This document shows, in pieces, positions 29,249 to 37,111 of a stretch of 45,613 nucleotides of DNA. Numbering within the stretch: position 1 is the stretch's first letter; the number at the start of each line of letters is the position of its first letter. A program made the position numbers and the translations under genes. Below the pieces are notes generated by a model that was given only the letters and a program-made list of their open reading frames with translations, searched no databases and was not told where the DNA came from. The stretch spans positions 1-45,613 of the forward strand of contig JAQGIV010000080.1 in the NCBI GenBank assembly GCA_028290945.1, given 5' to 3'. The DNA comes from Phenylobacterium sp. GTDB taxonomy: Bacteria; Pseudomonadota; Alphaproteobacteria; Caulobacterales; Caulobacteraceae.

Positions 29249-30061
29249 TCAATGCGGTGGATCGACAAGCTCTTCCACCTGCGTACGGTTCAGATAGTCG
29301 TCCAGGGTCTGCCGCCGGACGGCCTCGAAGGCGGGCGGCGGGGCGGGCTGGCGGACGACGGGGGCCGGCGGCCGGTGCAGGCTGGCCCTGACCAGCTTCG
29401 GCTTGGCGGCGACCGGCTTACGCACGTGCCGGGCCTTCACCGCATGGGCTTTCGGCGAGGCGCGGCGGACGGCGTGGGCCTGTTGGGTCTTGGGCCGGGT
29501 GGGCGCGGGCAGCACGGCCCGGGTCAGCGCCGCCACCTGGGCGATGCGGTTATGGGCGTCGAGGCTCTCGGGCAACGCCATGCGGGCCAGCGCCAGTCCG
29601 CGGTCGCCGGAGCCTGCGAACCAGTCGCCCTGGCCACCCGGCGCCACGGCCGAGGCGTAGATGTCGTAGGCCAGGCAGTAGTCGAGCAGCTGCGGATCGC
29701 CCGGCACGCCGCGAGCGCAGGCCTGGGAGGCGCGGATCAGGGCCTCGGGCCCGCCGTCGCCATAGGTCCGCTGCACGTCGCTCCAGGCGCGGCGCACCTC
29801 GCCCGGATCGGGATCCACAGCGGCGTAGCGGATCGGCTGGGCGGGCTCGGCCCGCGGCGGCGGGGCGGGTGGCGGCGCGGCGCTGACGTCGGAGGGCCGG
29901 CCAGCCCCGGCGAACCACCAGGCCAGGCCGCCGGAAGCCGCCAGCGCGACGATCCCGGCCAGCACCATCCCGAGGCTCGGACGCGGCGCGACTTCGACCG
30001 GGTCCTCGTCGCCCGGCCCATAGGCCCCAAACCCGGCTTGAACATGCTCCGCCATGGTCAA
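29249..30061 (-). CDS. Hypothetical single-pass membrane protein, Pro/Ala-rich
   Basis: This 270-residue protein has a short cytoplasmic N terminus and one membrane helix (about residues 31-52, LGMVLAGIVALAASGGLAWWF). A proline-rich linker APPPAPPPRAEP follows, then a helical region with DVQRTYGDGGPEALIRASQACARG and YDIYASAVAPGG, and a basic Lys/His/Arg-rich tail. It could sit in the inner membrane with a periplasmic domain; the conserved central segment suggests a real protein but no family is recognised. The start is ATG 30061 or ATG 30055. The XRE regulator gene diverges from it across a 147-nt intergenic region. Confidence 0.75.
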   Translation of the reverse strand: MTMAEHVQAGFGAYGPGDEDPVEVAPRPSLGMVLAGIVALAASGGLAWWFAGAGRPSDVSAAPPPAPPPRAEPAQPIRYAAVDPDPGEVRRAWSDVQRTYGDGGPEALIRASQACARGVPGDPQLLDYCLAYDIYASAVAPGGQGDWFAGSGDRGLALARMALPESLDAHNRIAQVAALTRAVLPAPTRPKTQQAHAVRRASPKAHAVKARHVRKPVAAKPKLVRASLHRPPAPVVRQPAPPPAFEAVRRQTLDDYLNRTQVEELVDPPH

Positions 30062-30208
30062 GGCAACTCCGCAAGCCGAGCTTCGGTTGCAGTTGGCGTA
30101 ACGTTGCTCTTTTCAAACCGGAAACATTCGCTCTAAGCTGCGCCTTGTCAGGGCGCGGGAGGTCCAGAAGGACCACCACAAGAACGCCCGGCCAACGGGG
30201 AGGACGAC

Positions 30209-30628
30209 GTGGCTGAGCGATCCGCAAAGGCGCCAGACCCAATGGATGTCGCACTGGGCGCCGCCGTGCGAATCCGGCGCAAGACATTGGGTATTTCCCA
30301 GGAAGCCCTGGCCGAGCAGTGCGGCATCAGCTTCCAGCAGATCCAGAAGTACGAGAACGGGGCCAACCGCATCTCCTTCTCGCGGCTGGTGCAGATCGCG
30401 CGCGCGCTCCGATGCCGGGTGGTCGACCTGCTGGACGTGCTGGACGGGCCGGACCGCGAGGTCCCGGGCGACATCGACATGCTGGCCCGCATGCGAACGC
30501 CCGGCGCGATCGAGCTGCTGGCCGCCTACGAGGCCCTGAACAGCGACTCGCGGCTGGCCCTGGTGGGCCTGTTGCGGACGCTGAGCACCCAAGCCGAGGC
30601 GCGCTCGAGACACCGGGTCGTGGCCTAG
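30209..30628 (+). CDS. XRE-family helix-turn-helix regulator
   Basis: This 139-residue cytoplasmic DNA-binding protein contains an N-terminal HTH_3 domain (about residues 15-70): AVRIRRKTLGISQEALAEQC, GISFQQIQKYENGANRIS, and LVQIARALRCRVVDLLDVL. The C-terminal helical part (about 85-130) is probably for dimerisation. This short XRE type is abundant in Caulobacterales, where several copies regulate diverse genes; targets here are unknown. The start is GTG 30209, preceded by GGGGAGGACGAC. The upstream 30062-30208 region contains a GGTCC-AGAA-GGACC stem-loop and a TTGCTC...GCTCTAAG pair that might be a promoter. Confidence 0.88.
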   Translation: MAERSAKAPDPMDVALGAAVRIRRKTLGISQEALAEQCGISFQQIQKYENGANRISFSRLVQIARALRCRVVDLLDVLDGPDREVPGDIDMLARMRTPGAIELLAAYEALNSDSRLALVGLLRTLSTQAEARSRHRVVA

Positions 30629-30708
30629 GATCGCAGAACCGCCCGGACCGGACGCCGACCGGAGCGTCCCAGGCCGGGCCGTTTCAAGGTCGTCTTTCCG
30701 ATGTCGAA

Positions 30709-30733
30709 GACGTAGGGCGCCGCCTCCTACGTC
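30709..30733. promoter_or_regulatory. Perfect inverted repeat before the alpha/beta hydrolase gene
   Basis: GACGTAGG (30709-30716) and CCTACGTC (30726-30733) form a perfect 8-bp dyad with a 9-nt GC-rich spacer, 24 nt before the hydrolase ATG. With no U-run it is not a good intrinsic terminator, so it may be an operator, possibly for the preceding XRE regulator, or a 5' UTR hairpin. No other copy was noticed in the window. Confidence 0.35.
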
Positions 30734-30756
30734 CCGCAGACGCAAAGGACACCGAC

Positions 30757-31533
30757 ATGAGACTCCTGAAGACCGCCGGCCTCGCCGTGGCCGCGCTTTG
30801 CGCCCTGACCGCCGCCGGCGCGGCGCAGGCCGCCCCGATCAGGAACATCGTGCTGGTGCACGGCGCCTTCGTGGACGGCTCCGGCTGGCGGCCGGTCTAC
30901 GACATCCTCAGCCGCCACGGCTATCGTGTGAGCATCGTCCAGGAGCCGCTGACCGGGCTCGCCGACGACGTCGCGGCCACCCGGCGTATCCTCGAGCGTC
31001 AGGACGGCCCGGCGATCCTCGTCGGCCACAGCTACGGGGGCGCGATCATCACCGAGGCGGGGGCCGACCCGCATGTAGCGGGCCTGGTCTATATCGCCGC
31101 CCACGCGCCGGACGAGGGCGAGACCGAATCCGGCAACGGCAAGCGCTATCCGGCGGCCGGCCGCGCCGCGATCACCCCGCTCGGCGCGGACGGCTACGTC
31201 TGGATCGATCCGGCCCGCTATCACGCCGATTTCGCCGCCGACCTGCCCGCGGCGGAAGCCGCCTTCGAAGCCCGCGCCCAGGGCGTGACGGCGGCGAAGG
31301 TGTTCACCACGCCGATCACCGCGCCCGCCTGGAAGACCAGGCCCAGCTGGTACATGGTCGCCGGCGCGGACCGCATCATCAGCCCCGACCTGGAGCGGAT
31401 GTACGCCGCCAGGGCCAGGAGCCGGAAGGTGGTGGAGGTGGCCGGCGCCAGCCACTCCGTCTATCGCTCGCATCCGGCCGCGGTGGCCGCCCTGATCGAG
31501 GACGCCGCCCGGGACGCCGGCTCCGCGCCCTGA
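30757..31533 (+). CDS. Exported alpha/beta hydrolase
   Basis: This 258-residue alpha/beta-fold hydrolase has a signal peptide (MRLLKTAGLAVAALCALTAA, then GAAQA). It shows the oxyanion-hole start VLVHGAFVDGSGW, the nucleophile elbow ILVGHSYGGAII (serine nucleophile), and a C-terminal histidine in GASHSVYRSHP. This subgroup (HGAFVDGSGW...GHSYGG) includes esterases of the MhpC/haloperoxidase-like type, often found in soil bacteria; the substrate is unknown. AAAGGA precedes ATG 30757. It follows the XRE regulator gene with a 128-nt gap carrying an inverted repeat, so co-transcription is possible but not certain. Confidence 0.87.
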   Translation: MRLLKTAGLAVAALCALTAAGAAQAAPIRNIVLVHGAFVDGSGWRPVYDILSRHGYRVSIVQEPLTGLADDVAATRRILERQDGPAILVGHSYGGAIITEAGADPHVAGLVYIAAHAPDEGETESGNGKRYPAAGRAAITPLGADGYVWIDPARYHADFAADLPAAEAAFEARAQGVTAAKVFTTPITAPAWKTRPSWYMVAGADRIISPDLERMYAARARSRKVVEVAGASHSVYRSHPAAVAALIEDAARDAGSAP

Positions 31534-31551
31534 ACCGCCGCGTCCGCGGGC

Positions 31552-32637
31552 TCAGGCCGCCTTGGGGACGCGGGAGGTGAAGCTCGCCCGGGTGATCGAA
31601 ACGCTGAGGCCCGGCTCGGCGTCGCGCACCTCCATGCGGGCCTCCAGCTGCTTGACCAGGGCGCCCACGATCACCGTGCCCAGGCCGCCCTTGGCCTGCT
31701 GTCCGCCATATTCCTTGCCGACCCCGTTGTCGGAGATCACCAGCCGCCAGTCGTCGCCGTCGCTCTCGTAGGTGACCTGGACCACGGCCCGAGCCTTGCC
31801 GGCCGGGAAGGCGTACTTCAGGGCGTTGATCACCAGTTCGGTGACGATCAGGCCGATGCTGACCACGTTGGCGGACCCCAGCTTGCCATTGTCGGCCACG
31901 ACCTTGAGCTTGATCGGCTGGTCTTCGCCGATCATCGAGGCGCCCAGGCTGCCGCAGAGCTTGAACAGGTAGGAGCCGACCTCGATCTGGTCGATGCCGT
32001 CGACGACGTGCAGGTGCGACTGGACGGCGGCGACCGACATCACCCGCTGGTGGGCGTCGCGCAGATGGCCCCGGGTTTCTTCCGAACTGACGGCGCGCGC
32101 CTTCATCAACAATATGCTGGCGATGATCTGCAGGCTGTTGGCGACGCGGTGCTCCATCTCCTGCAGCAGCACCTGTTGCTGGCGCAGCAGGTCCTCGGTG
32201 CGGGCCAGCAGCTGGTCCTTCTCGCGCTCGATGGCGCGGCGTTCGGTGACGTCGGTGAACGCCAGGAGGATGGTCATCACCGGGCTCGTTTCATAGAGCA
32301 CCTTGCGGGCGTTCAGCAGCATGATGCGGCGGCCCAGGCCCGGAAAATCATGATCGACCTGGAAGTCGTCCATGGCCGTCTTCTCTGGGATGATCGTCTC
32401 CAGCAGCAGCCGCAGCGCCGGGATGTCCCATTGCCCGTCACCCAGGTCGTAGAGCAGGCAGTCCTGGGTCTGTCTCGGGTCGACCTTGAAGGTCTCGTAG
32501 AACGAGCGGCTGGCGGCGAGGACGCGGAACTCGTCGTCCAGCACCAGGAAGGGCTCGTGGATCGTGTCCACGATCGCATGCGCCAGAGCCTGGGCGTCGC
32601 CGACCGCTACCAGAGGGTTCTTTAGGGGTTGGGCCAT
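31552..32637 (-). CDS. PAS-domain sensor histidine kinase, HisKA_2/HWE type
   Basis: This 361-residue soluble sensor kinase has one N-terminal PAS domain (about residues 15-125: IHEPFLVLDDEFRVLAASRS and FTDVTERRAIEREK), a short coiled coil, and a HisKA_2-type dimerisation domain whose phospho-acceptor is His163 in LLQEMEHRVANSLQIIASIL. The ATPase domain has VTELVINALKYAFP (N box) and ISDNGVGKEYGGQQAKGGLG (G boxes). No membrane segment is seen, so it should sense a cytoplasmic signal. No response regulator gene is adjacent; such orphan kinases often feed the PhyR/EcfG general stress response in alphaproteobacteria, which is inference here. ATG 32637 is chosen, preceded by AGGA. Confidence 0.88.
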   Translation of the reverse strand: MAQPLKNPLVAVGDAQALAHAIVDTIHEPFLVLDDEFRVLAASRSFYETFKVDPRQTQDCLLYDLGDGQWDIPALRLLLETIIPEKTAMDDFQVDHDFPGLGRRIMLLNARKVLYETSPVMTILLAFTDVTERRAIEREKDQLLARTEDLLRQQQVLLQEMEHRVANSLQIIASILLMKARAVSSEETRGHLRDAHQRVMSVAAVQSHLHVVDGIDQIEVGSYLFKLCGSLGASMIGEDQPIKLKVVADNGKLGSANVVSIGLIVTELVINALKYAFPAGKARAVVQVTYESDGDDWRLVISDNGVGKEYGGQQAKGGLGTVIVGALVKQLEARMEVRDAEPGLSVSITRASFTSRVPKAA

Positions 32638-32794
32638 AGGCCGGTCTTCCTGAGCGCCGCGCGCTCGCGTCAGGCACGGATCGATGCCTAACATAGATTA
32701 GCCCTTTGCCGCGATCGAGTCGCAAGAAACCGCGAAAACGTGGCGATTTGTTGCGGTAGGCCCGGTCCGGCGGGCCGACAGATCCGCGCCCGCC

Positions 32795-33430
32795 CTACTC
32801 CGCCAGCGCCGTGTCGATCACCGCCTTGGCGCCGGCGCCGGCCCAGTCCGCCTCGCCGGAGATGCGGCCACGCTCCAGGCCGTCCTTGCCGAGGATCAGG
32901 GTGGTGGGCATGCCGCTGGCCGCGGGCTTCAGGGCCCAGGGCAGCTTGGCCTCGGGGTCGTTGTAGAAGGCGAGCGGCGCGTTCCGGGCGATGAAGGCCT
33001 TGGCCTTCGCCAGCTCCTCGGGCTTGTCGATCGAGACCGCCACCACGGCGACCGGCTGGCCGGCGTATTGCTGCTGCAGCCTGGCCAGGGTCGGCATCTC
33101 GGCCTGGCAGGGCGCGCACCAGGTGGCCCAGAGGTTCATCACCACCACCTTGCCCTTGAAGTCGGCCGGCGTGACTTTCTTGCCGTCGGCGCCGACGAAG
33201 GCGTAGGCGGGCGGCGCCTGGCCGTCGGCCGGATGGATCAGCTTCTTGGCCACGTCGTGGGTCTCGACGGGCGGCGTGGCGGCCGCCTCCGAGTGCACGG
33301 TGGGCGCCGGCGGCTTGGTCGAAGCTTGGGCGATGATGTAGATAACCGCCGCGACGCCGATCAGTGCGGCGCCCCAGAGGGCCCATCTGAGGAGCCCGCC
33401 CCTGGGCCTGGCCGCGGATTGATCGCTCAT
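32795..33430 (-). CDS. tlpA: TlpA-like membrane-anchored thioredoxin
   Basis: This 211-residue thiol-disulfide oxidoreductase has an N-terminal anchor (about residues 14-34, [21 protein letters not shown]), a periplasmic Pro/Ala linker, then a TlpA/ResA-type thioredoxin domain (about 70-205). It has [19 protein letters not shown] (redox cysteines in WCAPC) and the cis-proline segment [13 protein letters not shown]. Likely roles are cytochrome c or heme-copper oxidase maturation, as for TlpA; this is family inference. The ATG at 33430 is directly next to the argH ATG on the other strand (CATATG), so its promoter must lie inside argH. Confidence 0.93.
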   Translation of the reverse strand: MSDQSAARPRGGLLRWALWGAALIGVAAVIYIIAQASTKPPAPTVHSEAAATPPVETHDVAKKLIHPADGQAPPAYAFVGADGKKVTPADFKGKVVVMNLWATWCAPCQAEMPTLARLQQQYAGQPVAVVAVSIDKPEELAKAKAFIARNAPLAFYNDPEAKLPWALKPAASGMPTTLILGKDGLERGRISGEADWAGAGAKAVIDTALAE

Positions 33431-34852
33431 ATGACAGACTCATCCTCTGACGCCCAAAAGCCCCCAGCCAAGGCTGGGCAAGCCATGTGGGGCGGCCGTT
33501 TTTCCGCGAAACCGGCGGAGCTGATGCAGGCGATCAACGTCTCCATCGGCTTTGACCGCAGGCTTGCCGCGCAGGACCTGGCGGGGTCCCGGGCGCACGC
33601 GGCGATGTTGCTGAAAGCCGGCGTCATATCAAGCGACGATGAGGCGGCGATCCAGCGGGGCCTGATCGCCATCGACGCCGAGATCGCCGCCGGGACCTTC
33701 CCGTTCCGCGACGAGTTCGAGGACATCCACATGAACGTGGAGGCCCGGCTGCGCGAGCTGATCGGGCCGGCGGCCGGGCGGCTGCACACGGCGCGCTCGC
33801 GCAACGACCAGGTGGCGCTCGACTTCCGCCTGTGGGTGCGCGACGCCTGCGACCGGACCGGGGCGCAGATCCAGGCGCTGCAGAGAGCTCTCGTGGCCAA
33901 GGCCGAACCGCACGCCGACGCGGTGATGCCCGGCTTCACCCACCTGCAGCCGGCCCAGCCGGTGACCTTCGGCCACCACCTGATGGCCTATGTGGAGATG
34001 TTCGGCCGCGACGCCGGCCGCTTCGCCGACGCCCGGACGCGGATGAACGAGAGCCCGCTGGGCGCCGCGGCCCTGGCCGGCTCGCCCTTCCCCATCGACC
34101 GCGACCACACCGCGAAGGCCCTGGGCTTCGACCGGCCGACCGGCAATTCCCTGGACAGCGTCGCCGACCGCGACTTCGCCCTGGAGGCGCTGGCCGCGGC
34201 GACCATCTGCGCCGTCCACCTGTCGCGGCTGGCCGAGGAGATCGTCATCTGGGTGACGCCGCAGTTCGGCTTCATCCGGCTCTCCGACGCCTTCACCACC
34301 GGCTCCTCGATCATGCCGCAGAAGAAGAACCCCGACGCGGCCGAACTGGTGCGAGCCAAGGTCGGGCGGCTGCTGGGCTCGTTCACCCAGCTGACGGTGG
34401 TCATGAAGGGCCTGCCGCTGACCTATTCGAAGGACATGCAGGAGGACAAGGTCCCGACCTTCGAGGCCTTCGACGCCCTGGAGCTGTCGCTGGCCGCCAT
34501 GGCCGGCATGGTCGCCGACATGCAGCCCATCGTCGAAAACATGGCGAAGGCCGCCGGCGCCGGCTATTCGACCGCCACCGACCTCGCCGACTGGCTGGTG
34601 CGCGAGCTGGGCCTGGCCTTCCGCGACGCCCACCACATCACCGGGGCGGCGGTGAAGCGAGCCGAGCAGCTGGGCTGCGACCTGCCGGCCCTGCCGCTTT
34701 CCGAACTTCGGGCCTTGGAACCGAACATCACAGAGGGCATCTACAAGGTGCTGACGCCGGAAGCCTCGGTGGCCAGCCGTATGAGCTATGGCGGCACGGC
34801 GCCGGCGCAGGTGCGGGCCCAGATCAAGCGTTGGAAGGATATCCTGGCATGA
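33431..34852 (+). CDS. argH: Argininosuccinate lyase
   Basis: This 473-residue homotetrameric lyase performs the last step of arginine synthesis, splitting argininosuccinate into arginine and fumarate. Family motifs are [60 protein letters not shown], and the superfamily signature [12 protein letters not shown], which includes the catalytic serine loop. It begins one base after the tlpA start on the opposite strand, and no Shine-Dalgarno sequence is obvious, so initiation might be weak or leaderless-like. Its stop overlaps the lipoprotein start by 4 nt (ATGA), in the conserved order argH-lptM-lysA. Confidence 0.97.
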   Translation: MTDSSSDAQKPPAKAGQAMWGGRFSAKPAELMQAINVSIGFDRRLAAQDLAGSRAHAAMLLKAGVISSDDEAAIQRGLIAIDAEIAAGTFPFRDEFEDIHMNVEARLRELIGPAAGRLHTARSRNDQVALDFRLWVRDACDRTGAQIQALQRALVAKAEPHADAVMPGFTHLQPAQPVTFGHHLMAYVEMFGRDAGRFADARTRMNESPLGAAALAGSPFPIDRDHTAKALGFDRPTGNSLDSVADRDFALEALAAATICAVHLSRLAEEIVIWVTPQFGFIRLSDAFTTGSSIMPQKKNPDAAELVRAKVGRLLGSFTQLTVVMKGLPLTYSKDMQEDKVPTFEAFDALELSLAAMAGMVADMQPIVENMAKAAGAGYSTATDLADWLVRELGLAFRDAHHITGAAVKRAEQLGCDLPALPLSELRALEPNITEGIYKVLTPEASVASRMSYGGTAPAQVRAQIKRWKDILA

Positions 34853-35100
34853 GGCGCAAGTTGGTCGCCGCCGGCGCGGTCTTCGCGGTTTGCGCCCTCG
34901 CAGGCGGGCTCGCCGGCTGCGGCAAGCTGGGCTCGCTGGAGCGGCCCGGTCCGATGTTCGGCCATCCCAGCGCGGCGCCGCCAACTGGCCAGCGCCAGGA
35001 TCCGAACCGGCCCGTCGTCACCGTCGACCCGCGCGACCCCAACAGCATACCGGGCCAGGACGGGCCGACGCCGCCGACGCCCGCCGCCCCGCGCCCGTAA
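34849..35100 (+). CDS. lptM: LptM-like small lipoprotein
   Basis: This 83-residue protein has a lipoprotein signal ([24 protein letters not shown]) with Cys24 as the lipidation site. After the cysteine, [12 protein letters not shown] recalls the GCGLKGPLYxP motif of LptM/YifL, which helps mature the LptD lipopolysaccharide translocon. The remainder is proline-rich and disordered ([20 protein letters not shown]). In many proteobacteria such a gene sits beside lysA or dapF, as it does here between argH and lysA. It overlaps argH by 4 nt. The assignment rests on position and the short motif. Confidence 0.75.
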   Translation: MRRKLVAAGAVFAVCALAGGLAGCGKLGSLERPGPMFGHPSAAPPTGQRQDPNRPVVTVDPRDPNSIPGQDGPTPPTPAAPRP

Positions 35101-35122
35101 CGCGTTTCGCAAGGAGACTGCC

Positions 35123-35407
35123 ATGCGCCCCTCCGTCCGCCTCGCCGTCCTCGCCGGCCTCCTCGCGGTGAGCGGCGGCCTCGCCGGCTGCAGCCACACC
35201 GGCCCGCTGGGCCACGGCGCGGGCGCGGCCAACCAGGAGCGGCAGCAGGCGGGCCCGAACGCGCCCACCCAGACCATCGATCCGCGCAACGCCAGCGCCA
35301 ACCCGGCGCCGCCGCGCACCCTGCCGATCCAGGGCAGCGGGTCCGATCCGTTCGCCTCCGGCCCGCCCGGCGCCCTGCCCGACCCCTACGCCAACCCCCC
35401 CCGATGA
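35123..35407 (+). CDS. Second small proline-rich lipoprotein
   Basis: This 94-residue putative lipoprotein has a signal (VRLAVLAGLLAVSGGLAGC) with lipobox LAGC. Its mature region is Pro/Ala/Asn-rich and disordered, with APTQTIDPRNASANP and PFASGPPGALPDPYANPP. The layout and the TIDPRNA/TVDPRDP stretch are similar to the preceding LptM-like protein, so a tandem duplication is possible. AAGGAG at 35110-35115 precedes ATG 35123, and its stop overlaps the lysA ATG by 4 nt. Function is unknown. Confidence 0.7.
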   Translation: MRPSVRLAVLAGLLAVSGGLAGCSHTGPLGHGAGAANQERQQAGPNAPTQTIDPRNASANPAPPRTLPIQGSGSDPFASGPPGALPDPYANPPR

Positions 35408-36672
35408 ATCACTTCGAGCTGCGCGGGGGCGAGCTCGCTTGTGAGGACGTGCCCCTGGCGCGCATCGCCGAGGCGGTGGGCACCCCGGTCTATGTCTATT
35501 CCTCGGCTACCCTGGAGCGGCACTACACGGTGCTGCGCGACGCGCTGATGGGCGCCGGTCTGGGCGAGCCGCTGATCGCCTTTGCGGTGAAGGCCAATTC
35601 CAACGTCGCGGTGCTGAAGACCCTGGCCAACCTGGGGGCGGGCGCCGACGTGGTCTCGCAGGGCGAGGTCCGCCGGGCGCTGGCCGCCGGCGTGCCGCCG
35701 GAGCGGATCGTGTTCTCCGGGGTCGGCAAGACGGCGGGCGAGATCGAATTCGCCCTGAGGTCCGGCGTCGCCGAGATCAACGTCGAATCCGAGCCCGAGC
35801 TGAAGCTCGTCGACCAGGTGGCCCAGGCCCTGGGCGTCCGCGCCAAGATCGCCATCCGCGTGAACCCCGACGTCGAGGCCGGCGGCCACGCCAAGATCGC
35901 CACCGGCAAGGCCGACAACAAGTTCGGCGTCTCCTTCAGCGAGGCCGAGCGGCTGTACGTCAACGCCTCCAACGCGGCCGGCCTGTCGCCGGTGGGCGTC
36001 GCCTGCCACATCGGCAGCCAGATCACCGACCTGGCCCCCATGGAGGCCGCCTTCACCAAGATGCGCGGCCTGGTGGAGCGGCTGCGCGCCCAGGGCCTGG
36101 CGGTGGAGCGGTTGGACCTGGGCGGCGGCCTGGGGGTGCCCTATTTCAACATGCCGACCCCGCCCTCGCCGGCCGACTATGCGGCGATGATCGGGCGGGT
36201 GATGAAGGGCCTCGACATCGCCTTCGCCTTCGAGCCCGGCCGGGTGATCGCCGCCAACGCCGGGGTGCTGGTGGCCCGCGTGCAGCACGTCAACACCCGA
36301 CCCGAGGGCCGCAGGTTCCTGGTGCTGGACGCCGCCATGAACGACCTGCTCCGGCCGGCCATGTACGAGGCCTATCACGACATCCGCCCGGTCCGGCCGC
36401 GCGACGGCGAGCCGGTGACCTACGACGTGGTGGGCCCGGTCTGCGAGACCGGCGACACCTTCACCCGCGACCGGGCGCTGCCGCCCATCGAGGGCGGCGA
36501 CCTGCTGGCCTTCATGACCGCCGGCGCCTATGGCGCGGCCATGGCCAGCGAGTACAACAGCCGCCTGCTGGTCCCCGAGGTGCTGGTCAAGGGCGACCAG
36601 TTCGCCGTGGTCCGGCCGCGGGAAACCTACGAAGACATGCTGGCCCGCGAGCGGCCGGCGCCCTGGCTGTAA
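35404..36672 (+). CDS. lysA: Diaminopimelate decarboxylase
   Basis: This 422-residue pyridoxal-phosphate enzyme makes lysine from meso-diaminopimelate. Motifs include the PLP-lysine segment IAFAVKANSNVAVLK, VSQGEVRRALAAGV, IRVNPDVEAGGHAKIATGK, VACHIGSQITDL, LDLGGGLGVPY and, near the C terminus, VCETGDTFTRDR with the substrate-binding cysteine. Length and order are normal. Its ATG overlaps the upstream lipoprotein gene by 4 nt, and it is the last backbone gene before the low-GC accessory insert. Confidence 0.97.
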   Translation: MNHFELRGGELACEDVPLARIAEAVGTPVYVYSSATLERHYTVLRDALMGAGLGEPLIAFAVKANSNVAVLKTLANLGAGADVVSQGEVRRALAAGVPPERIVFSGVGKTAGEIEFALRSGVAEINVESEPELKLVDQVAQALGVRAKIAIRVNPDVEAGGHAKIATGKADNKFGVSFSEAERLYVNASNAAGLSPVGVACHIGSQITDLAPMEAAFTKMRGLVERLRAQGLAVERLDLGGGLGVPYFNMPTPPSPADYAAMIGRVMKGLDIAFAFEPGRVIAANAGVLVARVQHVNTRPEGRRFLVLDAAMNDLLRPAMYEAYHDIRPVRPRDGEPVTYDVVGPVCETGDTFTRDRALPPIEGGDLLAFMTAGAYGAAMASEYNSRLLVPEVLVKGDQFAVVRPRETYEDMLARERPAPWL

Positions 36673-36896
36673 GGCTTCGGCACGGTCCGCGTCTGACTCT
36701 AAGGGGACTATCGGCGTGCCTGCTTTGGAGCCCCGAGCCAACTCGCCTGCGCCAAGCCTGCATCTCGCCTGTCAAGGCAATGATGGCCTACGGTGTTAGG
36801 TGAGCGCTGGAAGACTCATGGCCCTTATGCATCTTTTGGTAGAACGACACTAGACGAACTGCGGGTCGCTCGTGCAATGGTTGCAAGGGAGCGATC

Positions 36897-37111
36897 ATGA
36901 GTGAAGTGACTTCGGCACCGGCGACCGAGCCAGCATCGATTTTTGACGGTGATCTGCCACTCGACGCGAAGCTGGAAAAAGCCCGGACAGAACTTCTAGA
37001 CCTGACGGCTCGAAACCGTCTCCTAAACATCCCGCGCTCAGCAAAGAGCGCAAAGACCCTAGAAATCATCGACGAGCGCGGCGCGGAAGTCTTTCGACTA
37101 TTGGTCGTGAG
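36897..37111 (+). CDS. N-terminal fragment of the DUF4011 protein before the frameshift
   Basis: This is the part of the large accessory gene read in the first frame. ATG 36897 is preceded by AAGGGAG at good spacing. It encodes MSEVTSAPATEPASIFDGDL followed by the DUF4011 start motif ARTELLDLTARNRLLNIPRS and EIIDERGAEVFRLLV. After about position 37106 this frame goes out of family (VVRARRSPSWEERG) and stops at 37358. In the alternative frame the expected DUF4011 continuation is found (RESKAFTFLGGKG), which places the missing base near the codons for LLV. As assembled, translation from this start would give a protein of only about 153 residues. Confidence 0.7.
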
